From: Parabacteroides sp. TM07-1AC
Lineage (GTDB): Bacteria; Bacteroidota; Bacteroidia; Bacteroidales; Tannerellaceae
DNA length: 64,000 bases
Direction: 5' to 3'
Assembly: GCF_003480915.1 (NCBI RefSeq)
Contig: NZ_QUKD01000013.1
Coordinates: 138,041 to 202,040, forward strand
Made by a program: the position numbers and the translations under genes
The notes under the pieces: generated by a model
Told to the model about the DNA's origin: nothing
The model's database searches: none
The model's input: the letters and a program-made list of their open reading frames with translations, nothing else
Part shown: positions 29,284 through 40,222 of the stretch, piece by piece
Layout: every line of letters starts with the position of its first letter
Position numbering within the stretch: position 1 is the stretch's first letter

Positions 29284-31545
29284 ATGTCACAGATCCCCTC
29301 ATTAATTTCAGACCTGGCAGTAATACTGATTTCTGCAGGGCTTGTTACTTTGCTTTTCAAGAAATTAAAGCAACCGGTCGTACTGGGCTATATTGTTGCC
29401 GGAATTCTGGCAGGACCAGCGATAAAAGAGATTCCCACTGTATCTGACGTAGAAAGTATCCGTATTTGGGCGGATATAGGTGTCGTGTTCCTGCTTTTTG
29501 CACTTGGACTGGACTTCAGTTTCAAAAAACTGATGAAAGTCGGCGGAACGGCAGTGATCGGAGCGGTCACAGTCGTTATCGGGATGATGACATTCGGATA
29601 TATCACCGGACTATCGCTCGGTTGGGGACATATGAATAGTCTTTTTCTGGGCGGAATGCTCTCGATGTCGTCCACCACGATTATATTCAAGGCTTTTGAC
29701 GATATGGGACTGCGCAACCAGCGGTTTGCCGGGGTCGTATTCGGTATTTTGGTCGTAGAAGATTTGTTCGCCGTCTTACTGATGGTGCTACTTTCCACAC
29801 TTGCGGTAAGTAAGCATGTCGAAGGTATGGAGTTACTGGACAGTGTGGTAAAGCTGGGCGTCTTCCTACTTTTCTGCTTTGTTGTCGGCATTTATCTTAT
29901 CCCTTCTTTCCTGAAGAAAGCACGGACATTCCTCAACGACGAAACCTTGCTGATCGTCAGTCTCGGTTTATGCCTGGGAATGGTCATGATCGCAACCAAG
30001 GCCGGTTTTTCTTCAGCACTAGGTGCATTCGTTATGGGATCGATCCTTGCCGAAACGATCGATGCCGAACATATCGAACACATCGTAAAACCGGTAAAGG
30101 ACCTGTTCGGTGCCATCTTCTTCGTTTCCGTCGGTATGCTGATCGATCCGGTACTGCTTTGGGAATATAAGATACCGATCCTGATCCTGACGCTTGTCGT
30201 TATGGTCGGACAAATTCTTTTTGCCAGCTTCGGTGTCCTCTTATCAGGACAGACCGTCAAAGTCGCCATCCAATCGGGCTTTTCCCTGGCACAGATCGGC
30301 GAGTTCGCCTTTATCATAGCCTCTTTAGGACTAACACTCAAAGTGACGGACAATTTCCTCTACCCGATCGTTGTAGCCGTTTCCGTCATAACGACCTTTT
30401 TTACACCTTATATGATACGTATGGCGGAACCTGCCTGTAAGGTTGCCGAACGACTTATCCCCGCCAGCTGGATGAGTTTTCTTGAACGTTACTCCTCCGG
30501 TTCCAACACAATCCGGCAAAAAAGTGCGTGGGATAAATTATTGAAAGCATTGGTACGTATTGTCGGTACTTATACAGCCGTTACCCTGGTACTGATCTTT
30601 ATATGGCTACAGTTTATTGCTCCGTTCATCATCAAACAACTTCCCGGCATACAGGGACAAAGCATATCTCTGGTTCTGATCCTTCTTCTTATCTCGCCGA
30701 TGCTGCGCGCTATCATGATGAAGAAAAATCATTCGGCTGAATACGAGCAATTATGGCATGACAGCAAATATAACCGTGGTCCGCTTGTTTCCCTGATCGT
30801 ACTGCGTATTATATTATGTATAGGACTCGTCATGCTGCCGATCGCACGATTGTTGAATACAGCCATCGGAATTGGCCTTGCCATCGCTGCAACAGTCATA
30901 GCACTGGTTATCTTCTCGAAACGGCTGAAAAAGCAGTCGATCCTGATGGAGCGCCATTTCTTTACGAACCTGACTGCCCGTGAAATGGAAAGCGAGCGGA
31001 ACGCACCTATCAACCAGCGTTTTGCCAGCCACTTACTGGAGCGAGACCTTCACCTGGCCGATTTCGAAGTGAAACAAAATTCCCCCAGTATGGGCAAAAC
31101 TTTGAAAGAACTCAACTTCCGACAGAAATGTAACGTAAATATCGTCACAATCATCCGTGGGAGCAAACGCATCAATATACCGGGAGGAAACGAACGGCTC
31201 TATCCGTTCGACAAACTGGTCGTAGTCGGTGCAGACGACGACCTTACTCATTTCCGGCAATACATAGAAGAGCGCTATAAAGAATCGATGAACAACCTGC
31301 AGGAAAAGAAAGAGGTCAACATGGAACAGTTCTTTATCAGCGAAGGCTCCGGGCTGATCGGCCGGACGATCCTGGAATCGGGTATACGCGATAATTCCGG
31401 ATGCCTTGTCATCGGAATCGAACGGGACTCTCACTCGATCAAGAATCCGCCTCCCACCACCGTTTTCGAACAGGGAGATATTGTATGGATTGTCGGCGAG
31501 CATGAGAAAGTGCTGCGCCTCAGCGAAGGTAAAACAGTAAGATAA
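29284..31545 (+). CDS. KefB-type cation:proton antiporter (CPA2) with two RCK_C/TrkA-C domains
   Basis: 753 residues. The membrane part (about 5-385) has the Na+/H+ exchanger fold with LGYIVAGILAGPAI and FLLFALGLDFSFKKL. Further helices lie at about 420-545. Two C-terminal RCK_C regions follow: FEVKQNSPSMGKTLKELNF to LVVVGADDDL, and GLIGRTILESGIRDN to DIVWIVGEHE. No full NAD-binding TrkA-N domain is visible between them. It likely exchanges K+ or Na+ for protons under ligand control. It shares a transcript with kdsB (26-base gap). Confidence 0.88.
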   Translation: MSQIPSLISDLAVILISAGLVTLLFKKLKQPVVLGYIVAGILAGPAIKEIPTVSDVESIRIWADIGVVFLLFALGLDFSFKKLMKVGGTAVIGAVTVVIGMMTFGYITGLSLGWGHMNSLFLGGMLSMSSTTIIFKAFDDMGLRNQRFAGVVFGILVVEDLFAVLLMVLLSTLAVSKHVEGMELLDSVVKLGVFLLFCFVVGIYLIPSFLKKARTFLNDETLLIVSLGLCLGMVMIATKAGFSSALGAFVMGSILAETIDAEHIEHIVKPVKDLFGAIFFVSVGMLIDPVLLWEYKIPILILTLVVMVGQILFASFGVLLSGQTVKVAIQSGFSLAQIGEFAFIIASLGLTLKVTDNFLYPIVVAVSVITTFFTPYMIRMAEPACKVAERLIPASWMSFLERYSSGSNTIRQKSAWDKLLKALVRIVGTYTAVTLVLIFIWLQFIAPFIIKQLPGIQGQSISLVLILLLISPMLRAIMMKKNHSAEYEQLWHDSKYNRGPLVSLIVLRIILCIGLVMLPIARLLNTAIGIGLAIAATVIALVIFSKRLKKQSILMERHFFTNLTAREMESERNAPINQRFASHLLERDLHLADFEVKQNSPSMGKTLKELNFRQKCNVNIVTIIRGSKRINIPGGNERLYPFDKLVVVGADDDLTHFRQYIEERYKESMNNLQEKKEVNMEQFFISEGSGLIGRTILESGIRDNSGCLVIGIERDSHSIKNPPPTTVFEQGDIVWIVGEHEKVLRLSEGKTVR

Positions 31546-31571
31546 TCAATTAACGAATAAAACAACCGGAT

Positions 31572-32336
31572 ATGAAATTTATAGGAATAATACCGGCAAG
31601 ATATGCCTCTACCCGTTTTCCGGGAAAACCGTTGGCCGACATGGCAGGAAAACCGATGATCCAACGTGTATACGAACAGGTGAAAGATGTACTGGATGCC
31701 GTATGTGTCGCCACAGACGATAGCCGGATTGAAGCTACCGTAAAAGCTTTTGGCGGGAATGTCGTTATGACTTCCGACCAGCATCGAAGCGGAACGGACC
31801 GTGTTTATGAAGCTTATACCAAAGTCGGAGATGGTTACAACGTAGTGGTCAACATTCAGGGCGATGAACCTTTTATCCATCCGGAACAGATTGAAACATT
31901 AAAAGCGTGCTTTACGGATGCCGGAACGCAGATTGCCACACTGGTTAAACCTTTCCGTCCGGATGATGATTTCGAAACGGCACTCTTCAATGCGAACTCC
32001 CCGAAAGTCGTTCTCAACAAGAACAGTGAAGCAATGTATTTCAGCCGTTCCATCATCCCCTATATGCGTGGTAAGAACTATCAGGAATGGTTACCCAACC
32101 ATACGTATTATAAACATATCGGTTTATACGCTTACCGGGCCGATACGCTGAAGGAAATCACCAACCTGCCCCAATCATCATTGGAACTGGCCGAGAGCCT
32201 GGAACAGCTCAGATGGCTCGAAAACGGTTACAAGATAAAAGTCGGCATAACCCAACAGGAGACGATCGGTATCGACACGCCGGAAGACATGGAGAAAGCA
32301 CTCGCTTTTCTCAACGAGCAACATGGCTCACTATAG
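31572..32336 (+). CDS. kdsB: 3-deoxy-manno-octulosonate cytidylyltransferase (CMP-KDO synthetase)
   Basis: 254 residues with the nucleotide-binding N-terminus [41 protein letters not shown] and [14 protein letters not shown]. It activates KDO with CTP for the inner core of lipid A-linked saccharide. It is in the same orientation as the antiporter and 26 bases after it. Its last 26 bases overlap the end of the convergent membrane-protein gene. Confidence 0.95.
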   Translation: MKFIGIIPARYASTRFPGKPLADMAGKPMIQRVYEQVKDVLDAVCVATDDSRIEATVKAFGGNVVMTSDQHRSGTDRVYEAYTKVGDGYNVVVNIQGDEPFIHPEQIETLKACFTDAGTQIATLVKPFRPDDDFETALFNANSPKVVLNKNSEAMYFSRSIIPYMRGKNYQEWLPNHTYYKHIGLYAYRADTLKEITNLPQSSLELAESLEQLRWLENGYKIKVGITQQETIGIDTPEDMEKALAFLNEQHGSL

Positions 32337-33144
32337 TAACCGCCAGCAATAACAGTAAAAGTCCGGAAGTAACAGAGACAGACCATGTACTGACTTTCAT
32401 ATACCGGACTTTTTCAAACTGCATTGCCACCAGCAGACTGGCTAACATGATAGCCGGAAAAAAAGCCGGCAGCCATGCATGCGGATACTGATAGGCTTCT
32501 TCTTCTGAAAGCGAATATAAACTTTTCAGAAATTCAGGCAACAAAGTCCCTGTAATCAACAACAAAGTCCAATACATCCACCGTTTTTCCTCTATCTCCG
32601 CCTCATACAGCAACACCAAAATAATAAATATAAATAACCGGCTACCAACCAAGGAATAAACGACAAACAACAAAACGAATCCCATTATACCTGAAAGCCA
32701 TTTCTTCTTTATCAACGTATAGCCACAGAATATATAGAGTGTTATTATCAGAGACAAGATAGAATTCAGATGATAGTAAGGACTCGCGTAAGTACCCCAC
32801 TCCAATATCACCGGAAACAAAGCAAATAAAGGGGCCATTTCACCCACATGAAACTTCTTCAAGATGAAACAAGAAGCCCACCATTCGGACAACAGCACCA
32901 AAGTAATCAGAATAGCACCGCCCCCGACAGGAACCAATACGGAGGTAAGTATTTTTGCTAAGGAGCAGGCAAGCCATGCCGGCTTTCCCCAATATCCGGA
33001 CAGCACCTCAGGCAACCCCGCCATACTTACCATCTGTTCCTTCGCGAACAAATGGTCAGAAACCAAAAACTGGAAAAAGAGAACGCATACCACTGCAAAG
33101 AGCCCAGCTACACTTCCTTGCAAAAGTCTTTCTTTCTTATTCAT
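32311..33144 (-). CDS. Polytopic membrane protein of unknown function
   Basis: 277 residues with about eight hydrophobic segments and charged loops ([15 protein letters not shown]). I do not recognise a specific function. The N-terminal pattern (a first helix, then [19 protein letters not shown], then more helices) is reminiscent of the membrane half of Bacteroidales DUF6057-type proteins, which usually carry a long soluble C-terminal part that is missing here. Its 3' end overlaps kdsB by 26 bases, so a truncation by drift is possible. A promoter box lies at 33259-33266. Confidence 0.65.
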   Translation of the reverse strand: MNKKERLLQGSVAGLFAVVCVLFFQFLVSDHLFAKEQMVSMAGLPEVLSGYWGKPAWLACSLAKILTSVLVPVGGGAILITLVLLSEWWASCFILKKFHVGEMAPLFALFPVILEWGTYASPYYHLNSILSLIITLYIFCGYTLIKKKWLSGIMGFVLLFVVYSLVGSRLFIFIILVLLYEAEIEEKRWMYWTLLLITGTLLPEFLKSLYSLSEEEAYQYPHAWLPAFFPAIMLASLLVAMQFEKVRYMKVSTWSVSVTSGLLLLLLAVTIVSHVAR

Positions 33145-33258
33145 CAGTGAATCATTTTAGACTAATAACTCCAAACCATCCAATCGGAACTTGCCATCCG
33201 ATAAATAAGTCGTCAACATAACGACAATCCACATAGGTTGACTTATATTACAATGATG

Positions 33259-33266
33259 CAAATATA
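33259..33266 (-). promoter_or_regulatory. Possible promoter -7 box for the unknown membrane protein
   Basis: The minus strand reads TATATTTG. It would leave a leader of about 110 bases, so another promoter closer to the gene cannot be excluded. Confidence 0.4.
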
Positions 33267-33358
33267 TAAATATTTTAATACAACAAACCCCATGTTTATT
33301 CATATTCAAGCGATTGATCAGAATATACAACTTATTTAGATAATAGGTCATAAAAAAA

Positions 33359-33389
33359 GGCATACCCGCGTCTTTCAGACCGGCATGCC
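33359..33389 (-). terminator. Terminator of pyrG-yidC
   Basis: GGCAT (33359-33363) pairs with ATGCC (33385-33389), and the stem extends inward with G-C pairs and a wobble. It is flanked by A7 on the left (T run on the minus strand) and a T-rich run on the right. It lies 28 bases after the yidC stop. Confidence 0.75.
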
Positions 33390-33416
33390 CTTCTTTTTTA
33401 TCATGTACAGGGAATG

Positions 33417-35315
33417 TTATCTTCTCTTTTTCTGTTCCTGCTGTTTTTTCAACTGTTCCTGCTGCATACGCTGTGCTTCTTCCAAACGTTTCATGAAACC
33501 GGATTTCTTCTGCGGTTTCTTTTTGTTTGCTTCCAGCTTGGCGAGCAACTTATCTTCATTGATCGTATAGCGGAATACTAATGTCTGAACGATCGTGATC
33601 AATGTAGAAATGAAGTAGTAATAAGTCAAACCTGACGCATACTGGTTAAAGAACACCAGGAACATCAGCGGCATCATATACATCATGGCCTTCATCCCCG
33701 GCATCTGCTGTTGTCCGGTATTGGTCATTTCCATATTATACTTGGTATAAATAACGTTGGTGATCGTCATCAGCAAACAGAATAAACTGATGTGGTTACC
33801 GAAGTATGGAGTAATAATAGGAATGTATTTATTCCAGCTGAAAATCGCATCATAAGTCGACAAGTCATGTGCCCAAAGGAAACTCTGATGACGCAACTCG
33901 ATAGCCGACGGGAAGAACATGAACAGGGCAATCAATACCGGCATCTGCAACAACATCGGTATACAGCCTGCCATCGGACTCGCCCCGGCACGGCTATACA
34001 GCTCCATCGTAGCCCGCTGACGCTCCACCGCCTTATCCTGTCCCGGATATTTAGCATTCAACTCTTCCACCTGCGGACGAAGTACGCGCATCTTCGCTGA
34101 TGACATATAAGACTTATACGTCAATGGGAATAAAATCAGTTTCACTATCACTGTCATCAGGAAGATGATCAGACCATAACTCTTGATATATTTACCCAGG
34201 AAGTCAAACAGCGGAATAACGAAATACTGGTTCACCCAACGGAAAACACTTGCTCCCAGCGGAACCAGGCGTTCCAGATCCAGCTGCTGGTCGGAAGCGA
34301 TACCCTTGTCATATGATTTCAGCAAGGGATAACTGTTCGGTCCGAAGAAATAACGGAAAGTTGTCATCTCATTTCCTCTCAGGTCGAAAGGAACTGCCGT
34401 TGTTGTTTTAAACTCTTTCACAATACCATCAGCTTCAACCATCTTCGAATCGAATGTTGCACTTTCAAAACCTTCGTCGGCAATCATTATCGTCGAAAAG
34501 AATTTATCCTTATAAGCGATCCATTTCAGACGGCCTGACACTTTCTTATCTTCACTTTTACTTTCGCTCAGCTGTTCTACACCGTCGGCCAGGAATTTAT
34601 AATACAAGGCAGTATATCTGTTTTCATATTTAATACCCTGCTCCTGCTGGCGGATTTTTTGTTTCCAAACCATATCCAAAGCCGTTGTACTTGGAGCCAG
34701 AACACCGTTCAGACCTGTACCTTTTATATCAAACTGAACCATATAATTGTCCGGCTTAATTGTATAGATAAAGTCCAGCGAACCTCCTTCGCCTGCATTT
34801 ACACGCATGATCAACTGGTTCGGATCCTGTGTTTTTACCGGAGTAAAAAACAGTTCGGCAGTATTCAATACACGGTTTGTTGCGGTTACCAGTGTGAAAT
34901 CGAGAGAAGCCTCTTTTCCTTCAAACAGGATAACAGGCTTATTATCATACGTGGTATAATCTTTCAGACGGGCATATGAAATACGTCCTCCTTTATTACT
35001 GATATGCAATTCAATCAGGTCATTCTCCAAAACAGTTACATCGTCTGTACCTGTCATAGCTGCGGCGAATACCCCGAAATTGCTTTCCAGCCGGGCTGCT
35101 CGCGCAGAATCCGGCAGACTGTCAAAAGAATTATCGGCAGTGCTTTTGCTGTCTTCAAGCTGCATCTCAGCCTGTTTAGCCAGTTCGATCCTGGCGATCG
35201 AGTCCTGATAACGGCGCTGAGCTTCCAACTGCTCAGGCGTCGGCCTGTTAAACCAGCTGAACGCAAATAAAACAATACCGATAAGCAGAAAACCAATTAA
35301 TGTGTTTTTATCCAT
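33417..35315 (-). CDS. yidC: Membrane protein insertase YidC
   Basis: 632 residues in the long gram-negative layout. A first transmembrane helix (LIGFLLIGIVLFAFSWF) is followed by a periplasmic beta domain (about 80-340) and five C-terminal helices with SYMSSAKMRVLRPQVEELNA and ASPMAGCIPMLLQMPVLIAL. A basic tail (KKPQKKSGFMKRLEEAQ and KKQQEQKKRR) can contact the ribosome. It inserts proteins into the inner membrane. It lies 11 bases after pyrG and is followed by a terminator, so pyrG-yidC is one operon. Confidence 0.96.
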   Translation of the reverse strand: MDKNTLIGFLLIGIVLFAFSWFNRPTPEQLEAQRRYQDSIARIELAKQAEMQLEDSKSTADNSFDSLPDSARAARLESNFGVFAAAMTGTDDVTVLENDLIELHISNKGGRISYARLKDYTTYDNKPVILFEGKEASLDFTLVTATNRVLNTAELFFTPVKTQDPNQLIMRVNAGEGGSLDFIYTIKPDNYMVQFDIKGTGLNGVLAPSTTALDMVWKQKIRQQEQGIKYENRYTALYYKFLADGVEQLSESKSEDKKVSGRLKWIAYKDKFFSTIMIADEGFESATFDSKMVEADGIVKEFKTTTAVPFDLRGNEMTTFRYFFGPNSYPLLKSYDKGIASDQQLDLERLVPLGASVFRWVNQYFVIPLFDFLGKYIKSYGLIIFLMTVIVKLILFPLTYKSYMSSAKMRVLRPQVEELNAKYPGQDKAVERQRATMELYSRAGASPMAGCIPMLLQMPVLIALFMFFPSAIELRHQSFLWAHDLSTYDAIFSWNKYIPIITPYFGNHISLFCLLMTITNVIYTKYNMEMTNTGQQQMPGMKAMMYMMPLMFLVFFNQYASGLTYYYFISTLITIVQTLVFRYTINEDKLLAKLEANKKKPQKKSGFMKRLEEAQRMQQEQLKKQQEQKKRR

Positions 35316-35326
35316 CTATAACATTG

Positions 35327-36943
<1,617 letters not shown>

Positions 36944-36982
36944 TTAATTGTCTTTTAATTGCTCACTTGCATTTCGAAACCG

Positions 36983-37012
36983 CAAAGTTAGTCATTTTCA
37001 TTCAGACAGCAA
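36983..37012 (-). promoter_or_regulatory. Promoter of pyrG-yidC with -33 and -7 boxes
   Basis: The minus strand reads CTTG, 19 bases, then TAACTTTG. This is one of the best matches in the window to the Bacteroidetes layout TTTG-N19-21-TAnnTTTG. The -7 box (36983-36990) is 51 bases before the start codon. Confidence 0.65.
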
Positions 37013-37104
37013 GGGACTCGGATATTTTTTCATCTCGAGTTCCTGCCCGGACCGTTAAGTTTGTTATATCATGTAAAAGATTAGCACATCTCATACTTTT
37101 TATC

Positions 37105-37112
37105 TAATTTCG
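37105..37112 (+). promoter_or_regulatory. Possible promoter -7 box for the DUF3078 gene
   Basis: TAATTTCG differs from TAnnTTTG at one position and lies 37 bases before the start codon. Confidence 0.4.
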
Positions 37113-37149
37113 CATCGTAGATACTAAAGATTGCAAATAAAAAAGTATT

Positions 37150-38688
37150 ATGGTTATCAAAAGATACTTCATTCTGTTTTTTATACTTTCATCATTGGCA
37201 AGCTTGGCTAAAGCGCAGGAAGGGACTCTCATTACCGGGAGCAATCTCACACAGACCGAGCAAGGTAATGCGACAGATACTATCCCTGTGATTGAAATAG
37301 AAGATCCGGACCTGGATAATATCATTAGCCTGCGGGCACAATTCGAGAAACAGAACCGGTCGTATTCCGCACCGGTTACCCCCAATGAAAATCTGCTCCG
37401 TTTTCTAAAAAAAGACGAAGTCGAACTGTCTGATGAAGCAATGTACTGGGCACGTTTAGTTCGTGATGCCTCCACTATATTTGACAACAACGTAACTTTC
37501 CGGGATACGATTATAGTGAACCCGTTGTTTCTGCCAATCATATTCAAAGGAAAACTTCTGCCGGACAATCTTTCGTACTATGACAAAGATGCCTGGAAAA
37601 ATAAAATCGATATACCTCTGCCCTTTACCCCGGATACTTTGTTTAAGGAACAGGAGTTAAGACGTGAGATTGAAAATAAAGCATATAAATATATAGAGGC
37701 AAACTATCCGAACTACATCCGTTATTCCATGAGGGATTTGCCACAGGATAAAGTGATCGCCAAAGTGATCACAAAACCGACTTACCAGCCGGATATGATC
37801 AAAGTGGAAAGTGATGCTGATTTCAGTGATGTGGATGCTCCGGTAAAATTCATTCCGGAAAGACGGTATTGGACGTCACACTTTGAAAGTTCACTTCAGT
37901 TTGCACAGAATTATATCTCTCCGAACTGGCATAAAGGTGGTGTTAGTACGCTGAACCTGACAAACCGCGAACTGTTCACCTACAACTATAATAAGGACAA
38001 GGTCATGTTCACCAATTCACTGGAATTGAAGAATAACTTATATACAGCACCGAAAGATACCTTGCGTAACTATAAAGTCGGTGATGACGTGTTCCGTATT
38101 TACAGTAACTTCGGTTACAAGGCATTCAACAAATGGTACTATACGCTGGATATGGAATTCAAGACACAGTTATTCAGCAGTTACGCAGAAAACCAGAATG
38201 TCAAACTGGCCGGTCTGCTTTCACCATTCAGCATCAACTTCGGTCTCGGTATGAAATATGACCTGAACAAGACGTTTGCATCTTCTAAACACAAAAAACT
38301 GGTATTATCTGCCAATATCGCACCGTTATCTTATACTTATATCCGAACGATAGATAAAGACATCGACCTGGCACGCCATTTCCAGAAAAAAGATACCGAA
38401 GAAAATTATCCGTACAAACAGAGCCTGTTCGGTTCGACTGTTAATGCGACCATGACATTCGACATCAGCCGGAATATCAGCTGGTATTCCCGTCTGAATT
38501 ACAATACCAATTATCATCGTATCCAGGGTGAGTTCGAAAACCGGTTGAATATGGCTATCAGCAGATTCTTCTCAACCATCATCTCACTGAACCTGAGATA
38601 TGACGACGGTATTGCCAAGAATGAAGACTTCGACAGTTATCTGCAGATCAACGAACTCTTGAGTTTTGGTTTTAATTACAAATGGTAA
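37150..38688 (+). CDS. DUF3078-family outer-membrane protein
   Basis: 512 residues with a signal peptide (FILFFILSSLASLAKA). The first 180 residues are mixed and charged. The remainder alternates aromatic and polar residues in beta strands (WTSHFESSLQFAQNYISPNW; WYYTLDMEFKTQLFSS) and ends in an aromatic residue (SFGFNYKW), as in outer-membrane barrels. The NWHKGG segment is characteristic of DUF3078 proteins. Function unknown. It is a single-gene unit; the next gene has its own promoter. Confidence 0.83.
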   Translation: MVIKRYFILFFILSSLASLAKAQEGTLITGSNLTQTEQGNATDTIPVIEIEDPDLDNIISLRAQFEKQNRSYSAPVTPNENLLRFLKKDEVELSDEAMYWARLVRDASTIFDNNVTFRDTIIVNPLFLPIIFKGKLLPDNLSYYDKDAWKNKIDIPLPFTPDTLFKEQELRREIENKAYKYIEANYPNYIRYSMRDLPQDKVIAKVITKPTYQPDMIKVESDADFSDVDAPVKFIPERRYWTSHFESSLQFAQNYISPNWHKGGVSTLNLTNRELFTYNYNKDKVMFTNSLELKNNLYTAPKDTLRNYKVGDDVFRIYSNFGYKAFNKWYYTLDMEFKTQLFSSYAENQNVKLAGLLSPFSINFGLGMKYDLNKTFASSKHKKLVLSANIAPLSYTYIRTIDKDIDLARHFQKKDTEENYPYKQSLFGSTVNATMTFDISRNISWYSRLNYNTNYHRIQGEFENRLNMAISRFFSTIISLNLRYDDGIAKNEDFDSYLQINELLSFGFNYKW

Positions 38689-38750
38689 GTAAAGCTCAAT
38701 TATTTCTGTAATAAACTTTGTTAATCGTGACATATTATCTAAATAATCCT

Positions 38751-38758
38751 TACTTTTG
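38751..38758 (+). promoter_or_regulatory. Promoter -7 box for the rseC-rnf-galE unit
   Basis: TACTTTTG exactly matches TAnnTTTG. It overlaps an upstream TTG codon of the rseC frame, which rules that codon out as the start and supports the ATG at 38789. Confidence 0.62.
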
Positions 38759-38788
38759 CCCTGGTTTTGCAATGTCGAGATTACAAAC

Positions 38789-39208
38789 ATGAGCGAAAGT
38801 ATCAATCACAACGGTAGAATCGAAAAGATCGAAGGCGATACGATCTTTGTCAGGATCATTCAACAATCGGCCTGCTCCGGTTGCCACGCAAAAGGTATGT
38901 GCAGCGCATCCGACCAAAAAGAGAAGATTATTGAAGTGAACGATCCCAACTCCGACAGATTCCATGTAAACGAAGAAGTCACGCTATGCGGTCAGAGTTC
39001 ACTTGGACTACAGGCTGTGTTACTGGCCTTTGTTCTTCCGTTGATCATTGTAGTCGCGGCCATTGTAGCAGGAACTTATTTGCAATGGGACGAAACAACC
39101 AGCGGGTTAACCGGTCTATTACTATTAGTTCCCTACTACTGCATACTATACTTTTTACGCGAAAAACTAAAAAGAAAATTCATATTTACCCTGAAAAAAC
39201 TTAATTGA
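38789..39208 (+). CDS. rseC: RseC/MucC-family protein (SoxR-reducing system type)
   Basis: About 139 residues from the ATG at 38789. The soluble N-terminal domain has a cysteine cluster (CSGCHAKGMCS). Two transmembrane helices follow (AVLLAFVLPLIIVVAAIVAG; TGLLLLVPYYCILYFL). The frame opens 11 codons earlier but that part overlaps the promoter box. RseC-type proteins accompany Rnf/Rsx complexes, where they are thought to help reduce SoxR or mature the complex. It leads the rnf operon, 9 bases before rnfB. Confidence 0.88.
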   Translation: MSESINHNGRIEKIEGDTIFVRIIQQSACSGCHAKGMCSASDQKEKIIEVNDPNSDRFHVNEEVTLCGQSSLGLQAVLLAFVLPLIIVVAAIVAGTYLQWDETTSGLTGLLLLVPYYCILYFLREKLKRKFIFTLKKLN

Positions 39209-39217
39209 TCAAATATC

Positions 39218-40210
39218 ATGATTTTAATTGCCGTTATTTCATTAGGAGCCATTGGAGCCATCGGTGCAGTATTCCTCTACGCCGCCTCCAAGAAGTTTGA
39301 AGTATACGAAGATCCCCGCATCGCAGAGGTTCAGGAAGCATTGCCCGGAGCCAATTGCGGAGGTTGCGGATACCCCGGATGCGGTGGTTTTGCAGCAGCC
39401 TGTGTAAAAGCCGATTCACTGGAAGGACTGCTTTGTCCTGTAGGCGGAGCCGAAACGATGGGTAAAGTTGCTTCAATCCTCGGTATGGAAGCTGCCAGCG
39501 CAGAGCCGATGGTAGCAGTAGTGCGTTGCAACGGAACTTGCCAGGCCCGTCCGCGTACAAACCGTTACGATGGTGTACAGAGTTGTGCCATCGCTTCCTC
39601 TTTATATGGAGGAGAAACGAACTGTACATTCGGTTGTCTCGGTTATGGCGATTGCGTAAACGCCTGTACTTTCGATGCCATCCACATCAATCCGGAAACA
39701 GGACTGCCCGAGGTAGACGATGACAAATGTACATCATGCGGTGCCTGCGTAAAAGCCTGTCCGAAAAACATTATCGAACTACGTAAGAAAGGACCGAAAT
39801 CACGTCGTATCTTCGTTAGCTGTGTGAATAAAGACAAGGGAGCAGCAGCCCGCAAGGCTTGTTCCAATGCTTGTATCGGTTGCGGTAAATGTGTGAAGGA
39901 ATGTCCGTTCGAAGCCATCACGCTTGAAAACAATGTGGCTTATATCGACTACCGCAAATGCCGCTTGTGTCGCAAATGTGTAGCCGTATGTCCGACCGGA
40001 GCGATTCATGAACTGAATTTCCCGCCCCGTAAAGAAGCTGCCCCTGCCGTGGACGCCGACAAAGTAAAGCCTGTTGCCCCGAAAGCAACACCAGCTCCGA
40101 AAACTGCCGAAACAACACCGAAAGCAGAAGCTACAACTAAAGCTGAACCGACTGCAAAAGCAGCCACAGCGCCTGAAACAAAAACAACAGAAGAAACAAT
40201 TCAAAAATAA
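39218..40210 (+). CDS. rnfB: Rnf complex subunit RnfB
   Basis: 330 residues. An N-terminal membrane anchor (IGAIGAVFLYAA) is followed by the [4Fe-4S] motif NCGGCGYPGCGGFAAAC and a row of ferredoxin motifs: CTFGCLGYGDCVNAC, CTSCGACVKACP, CIGCGKCVKECP and CRLCRKCVAVCP. It passes electrons from ferredoxin into the complex. The last 60 residues are a low-complexity Ala/Lys/Pro/Thr tail with no Fe-S ligands. The complex couples ferredoxin:NAD+ electron flow to Na+ or H+ transport. Confidence 0.95.
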   Translation: MILIAVISLGAIGAIGAVFLYAASKKFEVYEDPRIAEVQEALPGANCGGCGYPGCGGFAAACVKADSLEGLLCPVGGAETMGKVASILGMEAASAEPMVAVVRCNGTCQARPRTNRYDGVQSCAIASSLYGGETNCTFGCLGYGDCVNACTFDAIHINPETGLPEVDDDKCTSCGACVKACPKNIIELRKKGPKSRRIFVSCVNKDKGAAARKACSNACIGCGKCVKECPFEAITLENNVAYIDYRKCRLCRKCVAVCPTGAIHELNFPPRKEAAPAVDADKVKPVAPKATPAPKTAETTPKAEATTKAEPTAKAATAPETKTTEETIQK

Positions 40211-40222
40211 AAATCTAATAGT

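Noticed and set aside
33157..33363. 68-codon minus-strand frame between the unknown membrane protein and yidC
   Set aside because: Low-complexity, no signal peptide or family feature, and it lies over a likely promoter and near the yidC terminator.
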